Below, one piece after another: positions 34,029 through 42,950 of a stretch of 44,857 nt of DNA. Position 1 is the stretch's first letter. Each line of letters begins with the position of its first letter. The position numbers and the translations under genes were made by a program. The stretch covers positions 1-44,857 of the forward strand of contig JAGRKA010000012.1 in the NCBI GenBank assembly GCA_020442475.1, read 5' to 3'. Under the pieces are notes generated by a model. It searched no databases. It was given only the letters and a program-made list of their open reading frames with translations, and was not told where the DNA came from. The DNA comes from Alphaproteobacteria bacterium. GTDB taxonomy: Bacteria; Pseudomonadota; Alphaproteobacteria; Micavibrionales; Micavibrionaceae.

Positions 34029-34994
34029 TTACCCGTCATCGGTAATCGTATTGATCAATTCCTGAAGAACGTTTTCGGCCTTAAGGTTTTCGATCTGGCA
34101 GGTGCCTGCGGCATCGTGCCCCCCGCCGCCATATTTCAGGCACAGATTGCCGATATGGGTTTTGCTGGTCCTGTTAAGGATGGATTTTCCGATGGCGAAG
34201 ACCGTGTTTTGTTTATTCTTACCCCACATAATATGCATGGAGATATTGCACTGAGGGAACAGCGCATAGACCATAAAGCGGTTCGCGGCCCAGATCGTAT
34301 CTTCCTTGCGGAGGTCCAGAACGGCGAGGTGGCCGTGAACGCTCGTACAGCGCTCGATCTGTTCGCGGGCTTTGATCTGGTGTTCCTTGTAGAGTTCTAC
34401 CCGTTCCTTCACATCGGGTAGATTCAGGATATCTCCGATATTGTCGTGCTGACGGCAATGATCGATGAGCTTCATCATAAGCTGGTAATTGGAGATATTG
34501 AAGTCCCGGAATCGGCCCAGACCCGTCCGCGAATCCATCAGAAAACTCAGCAGAACCCAGCCATCGGGGTGCAGAATTTCATCTTTTGAAAATTGAGCGG
34601 AATCGGCCTTGTCGACGGCCTGCATCATCTCATCGGGAATATCCGGGAAGGCTGCGGCACCGCCGAAATACTCATAGACGACCCGTGCTGCCGAAGGCGC
34701 TTTGGGGTCGACGATATGGTTATCCGGTTTATGTTTGACGCGCTCAATTTCACTCGCATGATGGTCCAGTGCCAGATAGACACCATCGACATAAGGCAGG
34801 TTGGTTGTGATGTCCTTGCTTGTGACTTCGATCAGCCCGTCCTGCATATCTTTCGGGTGCGCGAAGGTTACGTCTTCAATGATGCCGAGCGTTTTAAGCA
34901 GGACACCGCAGACAAGTCCGTCCATATCGCTCCGTGTGATCAGGCGGTATTTCGAGCCGGAATCCGGCAGTATCTTCTTTGCGTGTGAAGGCAT
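34029..34994 (-). CDS. DHH/DHHA1 family phosphoesterase (exopolyphosphatase-like)
   Basis: A 321-residue protein of the DHH superfamily. The N-terminal Mn-binding motifs are LITRSDMDGLVCG (19-30) and LALDHHASE (74-82, DHH at 77-79). The C-terminal DHHA1 domain ends with LKYGGGGHDAAGTCQIE, its substrate-binding glycine loop. Relatives include exopolyphosphatases, nanoRNases and cyclic-dinucleotide phosphodiesterases; which substrate applies cannot be read from sequence. It lies 54 nt downstream of clpX on the same strand and may be cotranscribed with it. Confidence 0.85.
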   Translation of the reverse strand: MPSHAKKILPDSGSKYRLITRSDMDGLVCGVLLKTLGIIEDVTFAHPKDMQDGLIEVTSKDITTNLPYVDGVYLALDHHASEIERVKHKPDNHIVDPKAPSAARVVYEYFGGAAAFPDIPDEMMQAVDKADSAQFSKDEILHPDGWVLLSFLMDSRTGLGRFRDFNISNYQLMMKLIDHCRQHDNIGDILNLPDVKERVELYKEHQIKAREQIERCTSVHGHLAVLDLRKEDTIWAANRFMVYALFPQCNISMHIMWGKNKQNTVFAIGKSILNRTSKTHIGNLCLKYGGGGHDAAGTCQIENLKAENVLQELINTITDDG

Positions 34995-35048
34995 GGTCTT
35001 AAACTCCCGTCAGAACTGTAAGGATACAGGGGAACTGGCACAGATAGA

Positions 35049-36341
35049 TTAGGACGCAGCGGATTCAGGCTCCTCGTTTTTCTCTTTTTTTCCGGTCTTT
35101 TTCTTGGAATCGGCAAAAACGTAAACCGGCGCCTTTTTCTCTTCGACCGTGTCGCCGTCAACGACAACCTGCTCTACATCCTCCATATCGGGCAGTTCGA
35201 ACATGGTGTTCAGCAGAAGGTTTTCGAGGATAGAGCGCAGGCCTCGCGCACCGGTTTTGCGCTCAATAGCTCTTTTGGCGATGGCCACCAGAGCCGCATC
35301 CGTAAAGGTGAGCTCCGCACCTTCCATTTCGAAAAGCTTCGCATATTGCTTGACCAGCGCGTTTTTAGGCTCTGTCAAAATCGTGATCAGCGCGGCCTCG
35401 TCGAGGTCTTCAAGCGTTGCGATAACCGGCAGGCGACCGACAAATTCAGGGATCAGCCCGTATTTCAGAAGGTCTTCCGGCTCCAGTTCCTGGAAGAGTT
35501 CGCCGATTTTCCGCTCGTCGATATCTTTTACGTCTGCGCCGAATCCAATTGTCGTGCCGCGTCCGCGTTCTGCAATGATCTTGTCCAGCCCGGCGAACGC
35601 ACCGCCGCAGATGAACAGGATATGGGAGGTGTCCACTTGCAGGAACTCTTGCTGCGGATGTTTACGCCCGCCCTGTGGTGGAACGGAGGCGACTGTGCCT
35701 TCCATCAGCTTCAACAGGGCTTGCTGTACGCCTTCGCCGGACACGTCGCGTGTAATGGAGGGATTGTCGGATTTACGGGAAATCTTGTCGATCTCGTCGA
35801 TATAAACGATCCCTTTTTGCGCACGCTCAACATTGTAGTCAGAGGCTTGCAGCAGCTTCAGGACAATGTTTTCAACATCTTCCCCGACATAACCAGCTTC
35901 TGTCAGGGTCGTAGCATCGGCCATCGTAAAGGGCACATCAAGGATGCGTGCGAGTGTTTGCGCCAGAAGCGTTTTCCCGCAGCCCGTTGGTCCGACTAGA
36001 AGAATGTTCGATTTCGACAGTTCGATATCGCCGCCCTGACCTTGATCAAGGCGTTTGTAATGGTTGTGAACGGCCACGGACAGAACGCGCTTGGCGGCTT
36101 CTTGCCCGATCACGTAATCATCCAGCACCTTTTTGATTTCAGACGGGGAGGGGACGCCTTGGCCATCGCGGACAATCTGTGTTTTATCCTCTTCGCGGAT
36201 AATATCCATGCACAGCTCGACGCATTCATTGCAGATGAAGACGTTCGGGCCTGCGATCAGCTTGCGGACCTCGTGCTGGCTCTTGCCGCAGAAAGAGCAG
36301 TAAAGCGTGTTTTTGGAATCGCCGGATTCTGTTTTGCTCAT
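35049..36341 (-). CDS. clpX: ATP-dependent Clp protease ATP-binding subunit ClpX
   Basis: A 430-residue AAA+ unfoldase that recognises tagged proteins and feeds them to ClpP. It has an N-terminal zinc finger with Cys15, Cys18, Cys37 and Cys40, Walker A GPTGCGKT, pore loop [10 protein letters not shown], Walker [10 protein letters not shown], and [18 protein letters not shown] sensor sequence (here [19 protein letters not shown]). A C-terminal charged tail follows [11 protein letters not shown]. clpP, usually just upstream, is absent; sufE is divergent instead. The 206-nt divergent region carries a perfect 9-bp palindrome. Confidence 0.98.
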   Translation of the reverse strand: MSKTESGDSKNTLYCSFCGKSQHEVRKLIAGPNVFICNECVELCMDIIREEDKTQIVRDGQGVPSPSEIKKVLDDYVIGQEAAKRVLSVAVHNHYKRLDQGQGGDIELSKSNILLVGPTGCGKTLLAQTLARILDVPFTMADATTLTEAGYVGEDVENIVLKLLQASDYNVERAQKGIVYIDEIDKISRKSDNPSITRDVSGEGVQQALLKLMEGTVASVPPQGGRKHPQQEFLQVDTSHILFICGGAFAGLDKIIAERGRGTTIGFGADVKDIDERKIGELFQELEPEDLLKYGLIPEFVGRLPVIATLEDLDEAALITILTEPKNALVKQYAKLFEMEGAELTFTDAALVAIAKRAIERKTGARGLRSILENLLLNTMFELPDMEDVEQVVVDGDTVEEKKAPVYVFADSKKKTGKKEKNEEPESAAS

Positions 36342-36486
36342 AGTGGTAGGGCTTCCTGTCCTTCTTTAAGTGACTCGACTATTTCAATCTGCCAATTGGG
36401 AGGCACACACGCAAGTCCCAATATGCACGAAATTCAAGTTTTACAGTTATTAGGGTGTCCCGGTCCCTTCCTCTTTGGGGTATTTG

Positions 36487-36508
36487 GCCCTATAACCTAT
36501 TATAGGGC
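36487..36508. promoter_or_regulatory. Perfect palindrome between clpX and sufE
   Basis: GCCCTATAA (36487-36495) and TTATAGGGC (36500-36508) form perfect 9-bp arms around a 4-nt loop. It is 40 nt before the sufE ATG in a region shared with the divergent clpX. It could be a regulator-binding site or an RNA hairpin; no regulator is identified. Confidence 0.4.
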
Positions 36509-36547
36509 GGGATGAGTATTTGAACTATTAATATCGTATGGAAAAGT

Positions 36548-36943
36548 ATGCTGCAGCGCATTGAAGATCTTGTTGAAAATTTTTCTCTCTTCGAAGATTG
36601 GGAGGAGCGTTATCGTTATCTGATTGATTTGGGGCGCGAGCTTCCGCCGATGGATGAGGCGCTCAAGACGGATGAAACCCTTGTGCGCGGCTGCACGTCC
36701 CGTGTGTGGATGGTGATCGGTACGGACGGGGGGCGGCTCCATTTCGTGGCCGATAGTGACGCTCATATCGTACGCGGGCTGGTCGCGTTGTTGATGGCGG
36801 CTTATCAGGATATTCCGTTGGGCGAGATTGAATCCGTCGATATTGACGGGCTGTTCGAGCGGATCGGTCTGTCGCAAAATCTCAGCCCGAACCGCCGCAA
36901 CGGATTTTTTGCGATGGTGGAAAAAATAAGGGCGAATCGGTAG
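36548..36943 (+). CDS. sufE: SufE family cysteine desulfuration protein
   Basis: A 131-residue SufE that accepts persulfide sulfur from the SufS desulfurase for Fe-S cluster assembly. The acceptor Cys49 lies in LVRGCTSRVWMV, and the flanking EDWEERYRYLIDLGRELPPM and GLVALLMAAY match the family. Full length. Other suf genes are not adjacent, which is common for sufE in Alphaproteobacteria. It may share regulation with clpX through the palindrome upstream. No clear ribosome site is seen. Confidence 0.95.
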   Translation: MLQRIEDLVENFSLFEDWEERYRYLIDLGRELPPMDEALKTDETLVRGCTSRVWMVIGTDGGRLHFVADSDAHIVRGLVALLMAAYQDIPLGEIESVDIDGLFERIGLSQNLSPNRRNGFFAMVEKIRANR

Positions 36944-36989
36944 CTTGTTTTCTTCCACCATGCGGCGAGTTATGTTAGAATAAAAGAAT

Positions 36990-38210
36990 ATGTTGCCTGC
37001 TCATTCCCTTTACGCTTATAGAGCCGTTCACCGCCGCACCGGCAAGGTCCGGTCGGGCCGGATGCTGATCGAAGACGAGTCTGCTTTGGCCGGCACGCTG
37101 AACATGAGCGGCTATGATCTGATCAATTGCAGAAAGACGAGGCAGATTGGACGTATGGCCCGTTCTCCGCGCGTGTCTCTGAAGGAGCTGGATCAGTTTT
37201 ATACCCTTATGTACCGGCTGGTCATGGCAAAAATCCCCTTGCAGCAGGGGCTCAGGAAAATGCTGGAAAACACCATGAACAAGCGGATATACGATACCGT
37301 CCTTGTTCTTTATCAGGATATTCAGAACGGTAAGCTTCTCTCGGAGGCTATGGCCCGTCATCCCCGGATTTTCAGCAAGCTTGACGTCGCGATTATTATG
37401 GGTGCCGAGGCGAGCGGGGATCTTGAGGAGGCTTTTTCCCAGCTGTCCGAGCAGACAATGTGGACGCTCAGGCTGCGCAAACGGATCAGGAAAGCCCTGA
37501 TCTATCCGGCTGTTCTGGTCGTGGTTCTGGTCGTTATGCTTGTGGTGATGTTGGGCTTTGCTGTGCCATCCATGGTTGAGTTTCTTGAGTCGCAGCAGAT
37601 GGAACTTCCTTTTTATACGGTCGCGCTGATTCAGACCGGGGAGTTTATGCAATCTTACTGGTGGGCGGCTTTAGGAGCGCTTGTAGCGGTACCTGCGATT
37701 CTGGCGGGGCTGTATAAGGCCGTGCCCGGTTTCCGCAGGCTTTTTGACACGCTGGTTCTCAAAATTCCTGTGGTGGGAGTTTTGATAGAAAAGGTCGAAA
37801 TTTCCCGTTTTGTCAGGGCTTTGGCTCTCCTTTATAATGGCGGGTGCGACTTGTTTAGCGGCCTGAAAATTTCACGGGAGATGATATCCAACAGCGTGAT
37901 TTATGAGGCGGTCGGGCAGGCTGTGGAGTCCATCCGGGAGGGGCAGGGCCTTTCCGAAGCCTTCATGGAGTGCGGGCATTTTTCCTATCTGGCGATCGAT
38001 ATGATGGATATCGGGCAGGAGATCGGGACGATCGGGGATCTTTTGCTCAGGGTGTCCGAGATCTATAACGAGGAGGTTGACGAAGCCATAGACGCGGTTG
38101 TGGCTTTGATTGAGCCGGTTATTACGATTATTCTGGCCGGGCTTTTGCTGTGGATTGCGGTCAGCGTGTTCGGTCCGATTTACAGTTCATTCGAGAACCT
38201 GAATATTTAG
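36990..38210 (+). CDS. Type II secretion / type IV pilus inner-membrane protein (GspF/PilC-like)
   Basis: A 406-residue platform protein of the GspF/PilC family. The N-terminal FAYRAVHRRTGKV-like start (here LYAYRAVHRRTGKVRSG) is followed by two T2SSF domains (about residues 65-190 and 270-395). Each ends with long hydrophobic helices near 166-190 and 375-397, with another near 223-243. IMGAEASGDLEEAFSQLSEQ is a typical family signature. It would sit in the inner membrane under a pseudopilus. No GspE/PilB ATPase or secretin gene is in the window; a pseudopilin-like gene follows at 38301. Confidence 0.92.
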   Translation: MLPAHSLYAYRAVHRRTGKVRSGRMLIEDESALAGTLNMSGYDLINCRKTRQIGRMARSPRVSLKELDQFYTLMYRLVMAKIPLQQGLRKMLENTMNKRIYDTVLVLYQDIQNGKLLSEAMARHPRIFSKLDVAIIMGAEASGDLEEAFSQLSEQTMWTLRLRKRIRKALIYPAVLVVVLVVMLVVMLGFAVPSMVEFLESQQMELPFYTVALIQTGEFMQSYWWAALGALVAVPAILAGLYKAVPGFRRLFDTLVLKIPVVGVLIEKVEISRFVRALALLYNGGCDLFSGLKISREMISNSVIYEAVGQAVESIREGQGLSEAFMECGHFSYLAIDMMDIGQEIGTIGDLLLRVSEIYNEEVDEAIDAVVALIEPVITIILAGLLLWIAVSVFGPIYSSFENLNI

Positions 38211-38300
38211 CCTGATTGCGGCATTGCCCATTCCGTGCCGGATGCATATTTCAGGTTGAGGGGAGGAGGAAGAATATGATATTCTGGAAGGGTGTTTGTT

Positions 38301-39173
38301 ATGAAAAACAATAGCGGTTTTACCCTCGTTGAGGTCATGATTGTTCTGATCATATTCGGGTTGGTGATGGGGGCGGGTTTCCATCTGATGCGCCTGTATC
38401 AGCAGCGGGCAATTATGATGGAGTTCAAACAGGATATGAGTGAAATTGACGTGGCGCTTGCGGCCTATGTGGCGGCGAGTGACGGCGTTTTGCCATGTCC
38501 GGCGGCGTTGAACGCTGTACCGGGCACGGCGGCTCACGGAGCGGCAGGCAATTGCACGGATATGTCTACGGCGCTCGGCGGGTGCAGCGGCAACGCCTAT
38601 TGCGTGTTGCGCGGGCGCGGGCCTATCGGTAACCCGGCGGTGGACGGACGGGACGGAAACGCGGCCAACCGGCTTCGCGTGCGAATTGGTGCGGTGCCGT
38701 TCCGGGCTTTAAGGCTCAGCAGTGAAACGGCGCTTGATCCGTACGGGAACCGCTATTTATATGCTGTGACGGAGTATATGGCTGACGATACGAACTCTGA
38801 CTTTATTTATAACCCGGCAGGCGGGGCGTTGGAGGTTGAAACGGCTGCGGGCGTTTCGCTGATTGCCGATCCCGGTGCGGTGCCGCCGATTCCTGCCGGT
38901 TCGGGGGCTTTGATCGTCTATAGTACGGGGCCGAATTCTTTCGGTGCGTTCGGGCGTGCAGGCGCAAAAGTGGCGGCCTGTCCGGGCGGGCAGGCTGAAA
39001 CGCCTAACTGCCGGGCGATTCCGGGTGAGCCGGGGGCTAAACAGGCGCAATTCGTACAAGAGGGATTTGGCGATATCGGGTTTGATGACCGGCTGAAATT
39101 CAGCTTTCCGGGGCTGATGCTCTGGTCTGCTAATGAGGAGGCGGGGCCGGGGGGCTGGCTGTACGGTCGCTAA
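38301..39173 (+). CDS. Type II secretion/type IV pilus pseudopilin-like protein
   Basis: Encodes 290 residues from ATG 38301 (AAGGG eight bases upstream), preferred over the GTG at 38292. The N-terminus MKNNSGFTLVEVMIVLII is a prepilin peptidase site: cleavage between Gly and Phe, Glu at +5, then a hydrophobic helix. The C-terminal part is cysteine-bearing and Gly/Ala-rich (LPCPAALNAVPG, NCTDMSTALGGC, DPYGNRYLYAVTEYM). At 290 residues it is larger than major pseudopilins and may be a minor tip component. It pairs with the F protein 90 nt upstream. Confidence 0.85.
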   Translation: MKNNSGFTLVEVMIVLIIFGLVMGAGFHLMRLYQQRAIMMEFKQDMSEIDVALAAYVAASDGVLPCPAALNAVPGTAAHGAAGNCTDMSTALGGCSGNAYCVLRGRGPIGNPAVDGRDGNAANRLRVRIGAVPFRALRLSSETALDPYGNRYLYAVTEYMADDTNSDFIYNPAGGALEVETAAGVSLIADPGAVPPIPAGSGALIVYSTGPNSFGAFGRAGAKVAACPGGQAETPNCRAIPGEPGAKQAQFVQEGFGDIGFDDRLKFSFPGLMLWSANEEAGPGGWLYGR

Positions 39174-39218
39174 AATCCGCTACAAATTTCATGCGTAAAA
39201 AAAGAGGGAGTGTGTACC

Positions 39219-39614
39219 ATGAAAACGCAAAAATATGATCTGCAATTGACTGGTCAAGCCAAGGGGCGGTCTATTTCGCTGCTTGCGCTTGCGCTTGCGC
39301 TAACCGCGGGAGGGTGCCTGTTTTTTACGGCGCCCGCCTTGGCGCAGCAGGCAACGACGCCGCAAAAATATTGCGAGCAGCTTGAGGTGGAAGAGGGGCC
39401 GGGAACATGCGAGTTTCTAGGGTTTCAGGTTGCGCCGGGCTGGGCGGTCAATTTAGCGCCGGGAGTACCGCAAATACAGAAAACGGCCGTTCTGGTGGAG
39501 CAGTGCCTTAACGGCGATTATGAGGTTCGAGCTATGGCGGTTCCGCAAACCTCAAGCAATTTTGGTGGGATAACCCAGTGGAATTTGGGCGGCCAAGTGG
39601 TTGTCTGCCCCTAA
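39219..39614 (+). CDS. Small secreted cysteine-containing protein
   Basis: Encodes 131 residues from ATG 39219, with GGGAG upstream; the GTG at 39210 is less likely. A long signal sequence (hydrophobic residues ~20-37, then APALAQQ cleavage) is followed by a ~90-residue mature domain. That domain has four cysteines (YCEQ, GTCEFLGF, VEQCLNG, VVVCP), suggesting disulfides and a periplasmic or extracellular location. No family recognised. It lies 45 nt after the pseudopilin gene. Its stop overlaps the stop of the convergent gene at 39611-39614. Confidence 0.65.
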   Translation: MKTQKYDLQLTGQAKGRSISLLALALALTAGGCLFFTAPALAQQATTPQKYCEQLEVEEGPGTCEFLGFQVAPGWAVNLAPGVPQIQKTAVLVEQCLNGDYEVRAMAVPQTSSNFGGITQWNLGGQVVVCP

Positions 39615-40306
39615 TCGGCCGCTTTTGGTTCGTCGGTTTCCTCCACCGGTTTGTTTGTCTCTTCAGCCGGAGGCTCTGTCTCTGATTTGAAATGGACGCT
39701 CTTGAGCACTTCGCTAAAGATTTTATCAGCCTCCGGGTGAGGTTCGCCGATGAGTTCGGCTTCGACCGATAGGGCGGAATGTTCCGCGATCCAGAGCTGC
39801 CCCAGATAAACGGTCGGGGTGCGCCCGACTTGCCCTTCGCCGACGATCCCGGCCTGCTTATAGCCGGTGGCTTCACGGAATGAGGTGTCGAATTCTTTGA
39901 TCACGGATTCCCGTGTCATGGCCTTAAGGGTCGTTTTCATGATGTCGGGGGTGAATTGCTTTGCGACATCCTTGTCGATCGGGTTGCAGATGATCCTGAA
40001 ATTGACTGTGGAGGTCATCGCGTAAACCTGTGTGTAGCTCACAAGGTCGTAGCATTTCTCCCGCGCCACGTCGTCGCACCGCCGGGAGGTATAGGGCTCG
40101 GACGGGAAGGTTACGGCGAACTCGCAATGCTCCGGTGCGTAGGTCACGGATTCCTCGGCAAAGGCAGGGTATGAAAGCAAAAAACAAGCTAAAAAGCACC
40201 ACCGCAAAGGCGCGAAGACGCCAAGCTTTTTGCGGCCGTGTCGAAGGCCGCTCCATAAGCTTGGCGTCTTTGCGTCTTCGCGATTCCTGCTGGGGTTATC
40301 ATTCAT
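39611..40306 (-). CDS. Secreted hypothetical protein downstream of hisS
   Basis: A 231-residue frame whose ATG abuts the hisS stop (TAA then ATG), so it may be translated by reinitiation. Residues ~8-34 are read from a palindromic repeat (NREDAKTPSL ... KKLGVFAPLRW), and only then comes a signal-peptide-like segment (CFLACFLLSYPAFAEES). A TTG in the repeat would give MRWCFLACFLLSYPAFA, a neat signal peptide, so the functional start may be near 40212. The mature domain has cysteines and a YTSRRCDDVAREKCYDLVSY motif, with a Pro/Glu-rich tail. No family recognised. Confidence 0.65.
   Translation of the reverse strand: MNDNPSRNREDAKTPSLWSGLRHGRKKLGVFAPLRWCFLACFLLSYPAFAEESVTYAPEHCEFAVTFPSEPYTSRRCDDVAREKCYDLVSYTQVYAMTSTVNFRIICNPIDKDVAKQFTPDIMKTTLKAMTRESVIKEFDTSFREATGYKQAGIVGEGQVGRTPTVYLGQLWIAEHSALSVEAELIGEPHPEADKIFSEVLKSVHFKSETEPPAEETNKPVEETDEPKAAD
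40215..40270. repeat. Palindromic repeat (AAGACGCCAAGCTT) in the 5' end of a coding frame
   Basis: Perfect 14-bp arms, AAGACGCCAAGCTT (40215-40228) and its reverse complement (40257-40270), are flanked by further related words (CGCGAAGACG, GCGTCTTCGCG, CGCAAAGG). The 28-nt loop also contains GCGGCC/GGCCGC pairing. It lies just downstream of hisS, at the N-terminal coding part of the next gene. Confidence 0.75.
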
Positions 40307-41710
40307 TTAGATTGTCCATGTCGCCGGGTCTGCGTGTATCTGCTCGCCAGTATCCATGTTTTTGATCTCATGGTCCAGCCCGTCTTCGAAGGGCGGGAAC
40401 CAGACATACGGAATGCCCTTTTTCTCCGCATAGGCCAATTGGCGTTTGAGCTTTCCGCCGTGGGAGGTTTCGACGTTAAAACCCCGTTTACGAAGGGTTT
40501 GCGCTGTTTCATTTGCCAGCGCGCGGCGCTCTTCGTTCGGGAGCACGACAAAGATATCCGCCGGAGATTTGCGCTTTGTCTCGAACGCGCTGTTGTCCAG
40601 CATCCGGGCGAAGAGCCGCGAAAAGCCGATGGATATCCCGACACCCGGCAGGGCTTTGTGGATGTAGGAACTCGCCAGATCGTCATAGCGCCCGCCGGAG
40701 CAAATCGAGCCGTATCCGGGGTCGTCAAGGAAGACTGTCTCATACACCGTGCCCGTATAGTAATCCAGCCCACGCACGATGGATAAATCCGCCACAACCG
40801 CCCCTTCCGGCAGGTGGGAGAGTTGGTCCATGACGAAGGCGAGTTCTTCGATTCCTTCTTTAAAATTCTGGATTGCTTCGTCGCTGATGCTCCTCGCAAT
40901 GACGTCATTGCGAACGATGAAATCGTGAAGCAATCCAGAAAATTCAGAAGAGGTGGCCTTTATTTTGACCAGTTCCATGATGAGATCAATGGTTGAGAGA
41001 GGGGCTAGCGCTGGCGTATGCTTTATAATACTTACGAGAGTGCAACGGAGCTCTTCTTGTCCTTGTTTTTCAATTTTATCGACATTTCTGGTGATGCTTA
41101 GGATGTCTTTGGAATCTGTAATTCCGAGGGTCTTTAAAAACCCCATCAATATCTTCCGGTTACTCACCCGGATCTGGATATTTTCTTTCTCCATACCCGG
41201 CAGGGAGGAGAGCGTTTCCCAGATGATCGCGGGCATTTCCGCATCGAAATGCAAGGGGAGGGTATCTACGTTAATCACGTCGATATCGCACTGGGTGAAT
41301 TCCCGGAACCGTCCGGCCTGCGGTCTTTCCCCGCGCCAGACCCGCTGCATCTGATAGCGTTTGAACGGGAAGACGAGCTTATCGAAATGCTGGGCCGTAT
41401 AGCGGGCGAGGGGCACCGTCTGGTCGAAATGCAGGGCTAGCCTTGCATCCTTGTCGCCCTCTTCCTTATGCAGGCGCTCCAGCACGTACACTTCCTTATC
41501 CACGTCTGCGCCGCCATCGCCGCCCTTGGCGCGGATCACGTCGAGTTCCTCAACGCTCGGCGTCTCAATGGAGCAAAAGCCATAGCTTTCGAAGGTCCGG
41601 CGGATATGGTCCAGCCATTGCTGTTCGATCATCCGCACTTCCGGCGTCCATTCGGGGAAACCGCTCACGGGTTTGGGCTTGTATATGGATTTTTTCTCTT
41701 TCGCGCTCAT
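40307..41710 (-). CDS. hisS: Histidyl-tRNA synthetase with repeat-derived insertion
   Basis: A 467-residue class II aminoacyl-tRNA synthetase charging tRNA-His. Motifs include LALHFDQTVPLARYTAQH, the RVWRGERPQAGRFREFTQCD segment, the histidine-specific VRGLDYYTGTVYE, and motif-3-like GVGISIGFSRLFARM. A C-terminal anticodon-binding domain shows VVLPNEERRALANETAQ. Residues ~258-281 (HDFIVRNDVIARSISDEAIQ) are encoded by a palindromic repeat (40868-40938) and are not part of the usual family sequence. The frame stays open, so the enzyme is presumably functional. Without the insert it would be ~443 residues. Confidence 0.96.
   Translation of the reverse strand: MSAKEKKSIYKPKPVSGFPEWTPEVRMIEQQWLDHIRRTFESYGFCSIETPSVEELDVIRAKGGDGGADVDKEVYVLERLHKEEGDKDARLALHFDQTVPLARYTAQHFDKLVFPFKRYQMQRVWRGERPQAGRFREFTQCDIDVINVDTLPLHFDAEMPAIIWETLSSLPGMEKENIQIRVSNRKILMGFLKTLGITDSKDILSITRNVDKIEKQGQEELRCTLVSIIKHTPALAPLSTIDLIMELVKIKATSSEFSGLLHDFIVRNDVIARSISDEAIQNFKEGIEELAFVMDQLSHLPEGAVVADLSIVRGLDYYTGTVYETVFLDDPGYGSICSGGRYDDLASSYIHKALPGVGISIGFSRLFARMLDNSAFETKRKSPADIFVVLPNEERRALANETAQTLRKRGFNVETSHGGKLKRQLAYAEKKGIPYVWFPPFEDGLDHEIKNMDTGEQIHADPATWTI
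40868..40938. repeat. 71-nt palindromic element inside hisS
   Basis: CTGGATTGCTTC (from 40868) and GAAGCAATCCAG (ending 40938) are the outer arms, and the centre is CGCAATGACGTCATTGCG. Each half matches half units of the intergenic repeats at 8907-8998 and 24702-24960, but joined in the opposite order. It translates in frame within HisRS, comparable in principle to the palindromic elements known inside Rickettsia genes. Confidence 0.88.
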
Positions 41711-41843
41711 AGAGTTTTGTTAGGCGAAACCGTGCGCCAAGGCAAGGGGGATTAGAGCGGGAGGAATGGGGGTTTTACGAAATATTAACCTTTTTTTAAG
41801 ACAATAGGGACGGTTTACGGCGAGTGATGTGTGAAGGTGCGAT

Positions 41844-42938
41844 ATGAGTGTAAATCCGAATAACCCCTATCTGGTACAAAATCAGGCGTCCCCAGCCTTG
41901 CCTGCCGGAGGGGGCGCGCAGGGCTTTAATGATGCCGCCAATAGCTTTTTCTCTACGCACGGGGTTGATTTTTCCTTTTCAGAATTTATTGCCAATCTCC
42001 TGATCGGGTTTTTCGCATGGCTCAACCCTGAGGCTGTTTCGAAATTCGGCAAGGAAATACCGCCTCTTGAGCACGGCATGACGGCAGAAATTTTGGAGAG
42101 CAAGGCCGCGCGGGTTTTATCACCGAAAGACGCCGGCTACGGATTCGTCGAATCCATGAACAACAAGGCTGAGTTTTTCAATGTAATGAATGCGCAAGGT
42201 GCGATGGAAACCTATAGCCTTGTCGAGCGGGTTGATAATAAGGAAAACGGCTTTAGCGGCGCGATTTACAGGAATGAGACCACAGGGCATGCCGTTGTGT
42301 TTTATGAAGGCATGACAGCGCGCAGCGATAAGGCCGGCGTTGCCCTGGATACGAAGAATTACTGGCTAGCGGAGCAGGGCTACGTAGATAACCAGATGCC
42401 GGATGCACAGCGTCTTTATACGAAAGCCGCGCAGATGAGTGATTCTGTCGAGATCGTCGCGCATTCCATGGGTACGATGCATGCCAATACGATGGCCGCG
42501 CTTTACAAGGCAAAGGTCACCAATATGTCGGATATCGGCCTGCCGAAACTTTATGCGACGGCAGAAGGAATCGAAAATGTCCGGAATAATGTGACTTCCC
42601 TGCGGATTGAAGGGGATGGTCCGCCGGAACTCCCCTCGCTGGCAAAAACGATATTGCAGGGCATGGGGCACGCTGTTGGGGGCTATGGGGACGGTCGTTT
42701 GTATGCCGGGAAAATTCACGGACAGGAAATTGTGATGGCCCGTCCCGGTCATGAGCAGATCATGCAGGCCGCCCATAAACATACGCCGCAGGACGTAGCT
42801 TTTTATGCGAAGGACAAAGGGCTTGAACACAGCACGCTGGCCTATGCGCTGGCGATGGAGGGCGTACGGGAGGCTGCGCCGCAGGTCGAGCCGGCGAATA
42901 ACTTTTACAACCACATTGCGCCCGGGCAGCAGATTTAG
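41844..42938 (+). CDS. Lipase-like alpha/beta hydrolase of unknown substrate
   Basis: A 364-residue protein with GAAGGTG four bases before the ATG. A hydrophobic segment lies near residues 46-60. The centre holds the serine hydrolase elbow VEIVAHSMGTMHANT, with Ser208 in AHSMG after a strand (GHAVVFYEGMTA upstream), as in lipases and phospholipases. Candidate acid and histidine residues lie further on (IEGDGPPEL, GKIHGQE). No signal peptide, so if exported it uses another route. It converges with a toxin-like gene 12 nt away, which suggests an effector role, but that is inference. Confidence 0.65.
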   Translation: MSVNPNNPYLVQNQASPALPAGGGAQGFNDAANSFFSTHGVDFSFSEFIANLLIGFFAWLNPEAVSKFGKEIPPLEHGMTAEILESKAARVLSPKDAGYGFVESMNNKAEFFNVMNAQGAMETYSLVERVDNKENGFSGAIYRNETTGHAVVFYEGMTARSDKAGVALDTKNYWLAEQGYVDNQMPDAQRLYTKAAQMSDSVEIVAHSMGTMHANTMAALYKAKVTNMSDIGLPKLYATAEGIENVRNNVTSLRIEGDGPPELPSLAKTILQGMGHAVGGYGDGRLYAGKIHGQEIVMARPGHEQIMQAAHKHTPQDVAFYAKDKGLEHSTLAYALAMEGVREAAPQVEPANNFYNHIAPGQQI

Positions 42939-42950
42939 AAAAGCCCGGCA

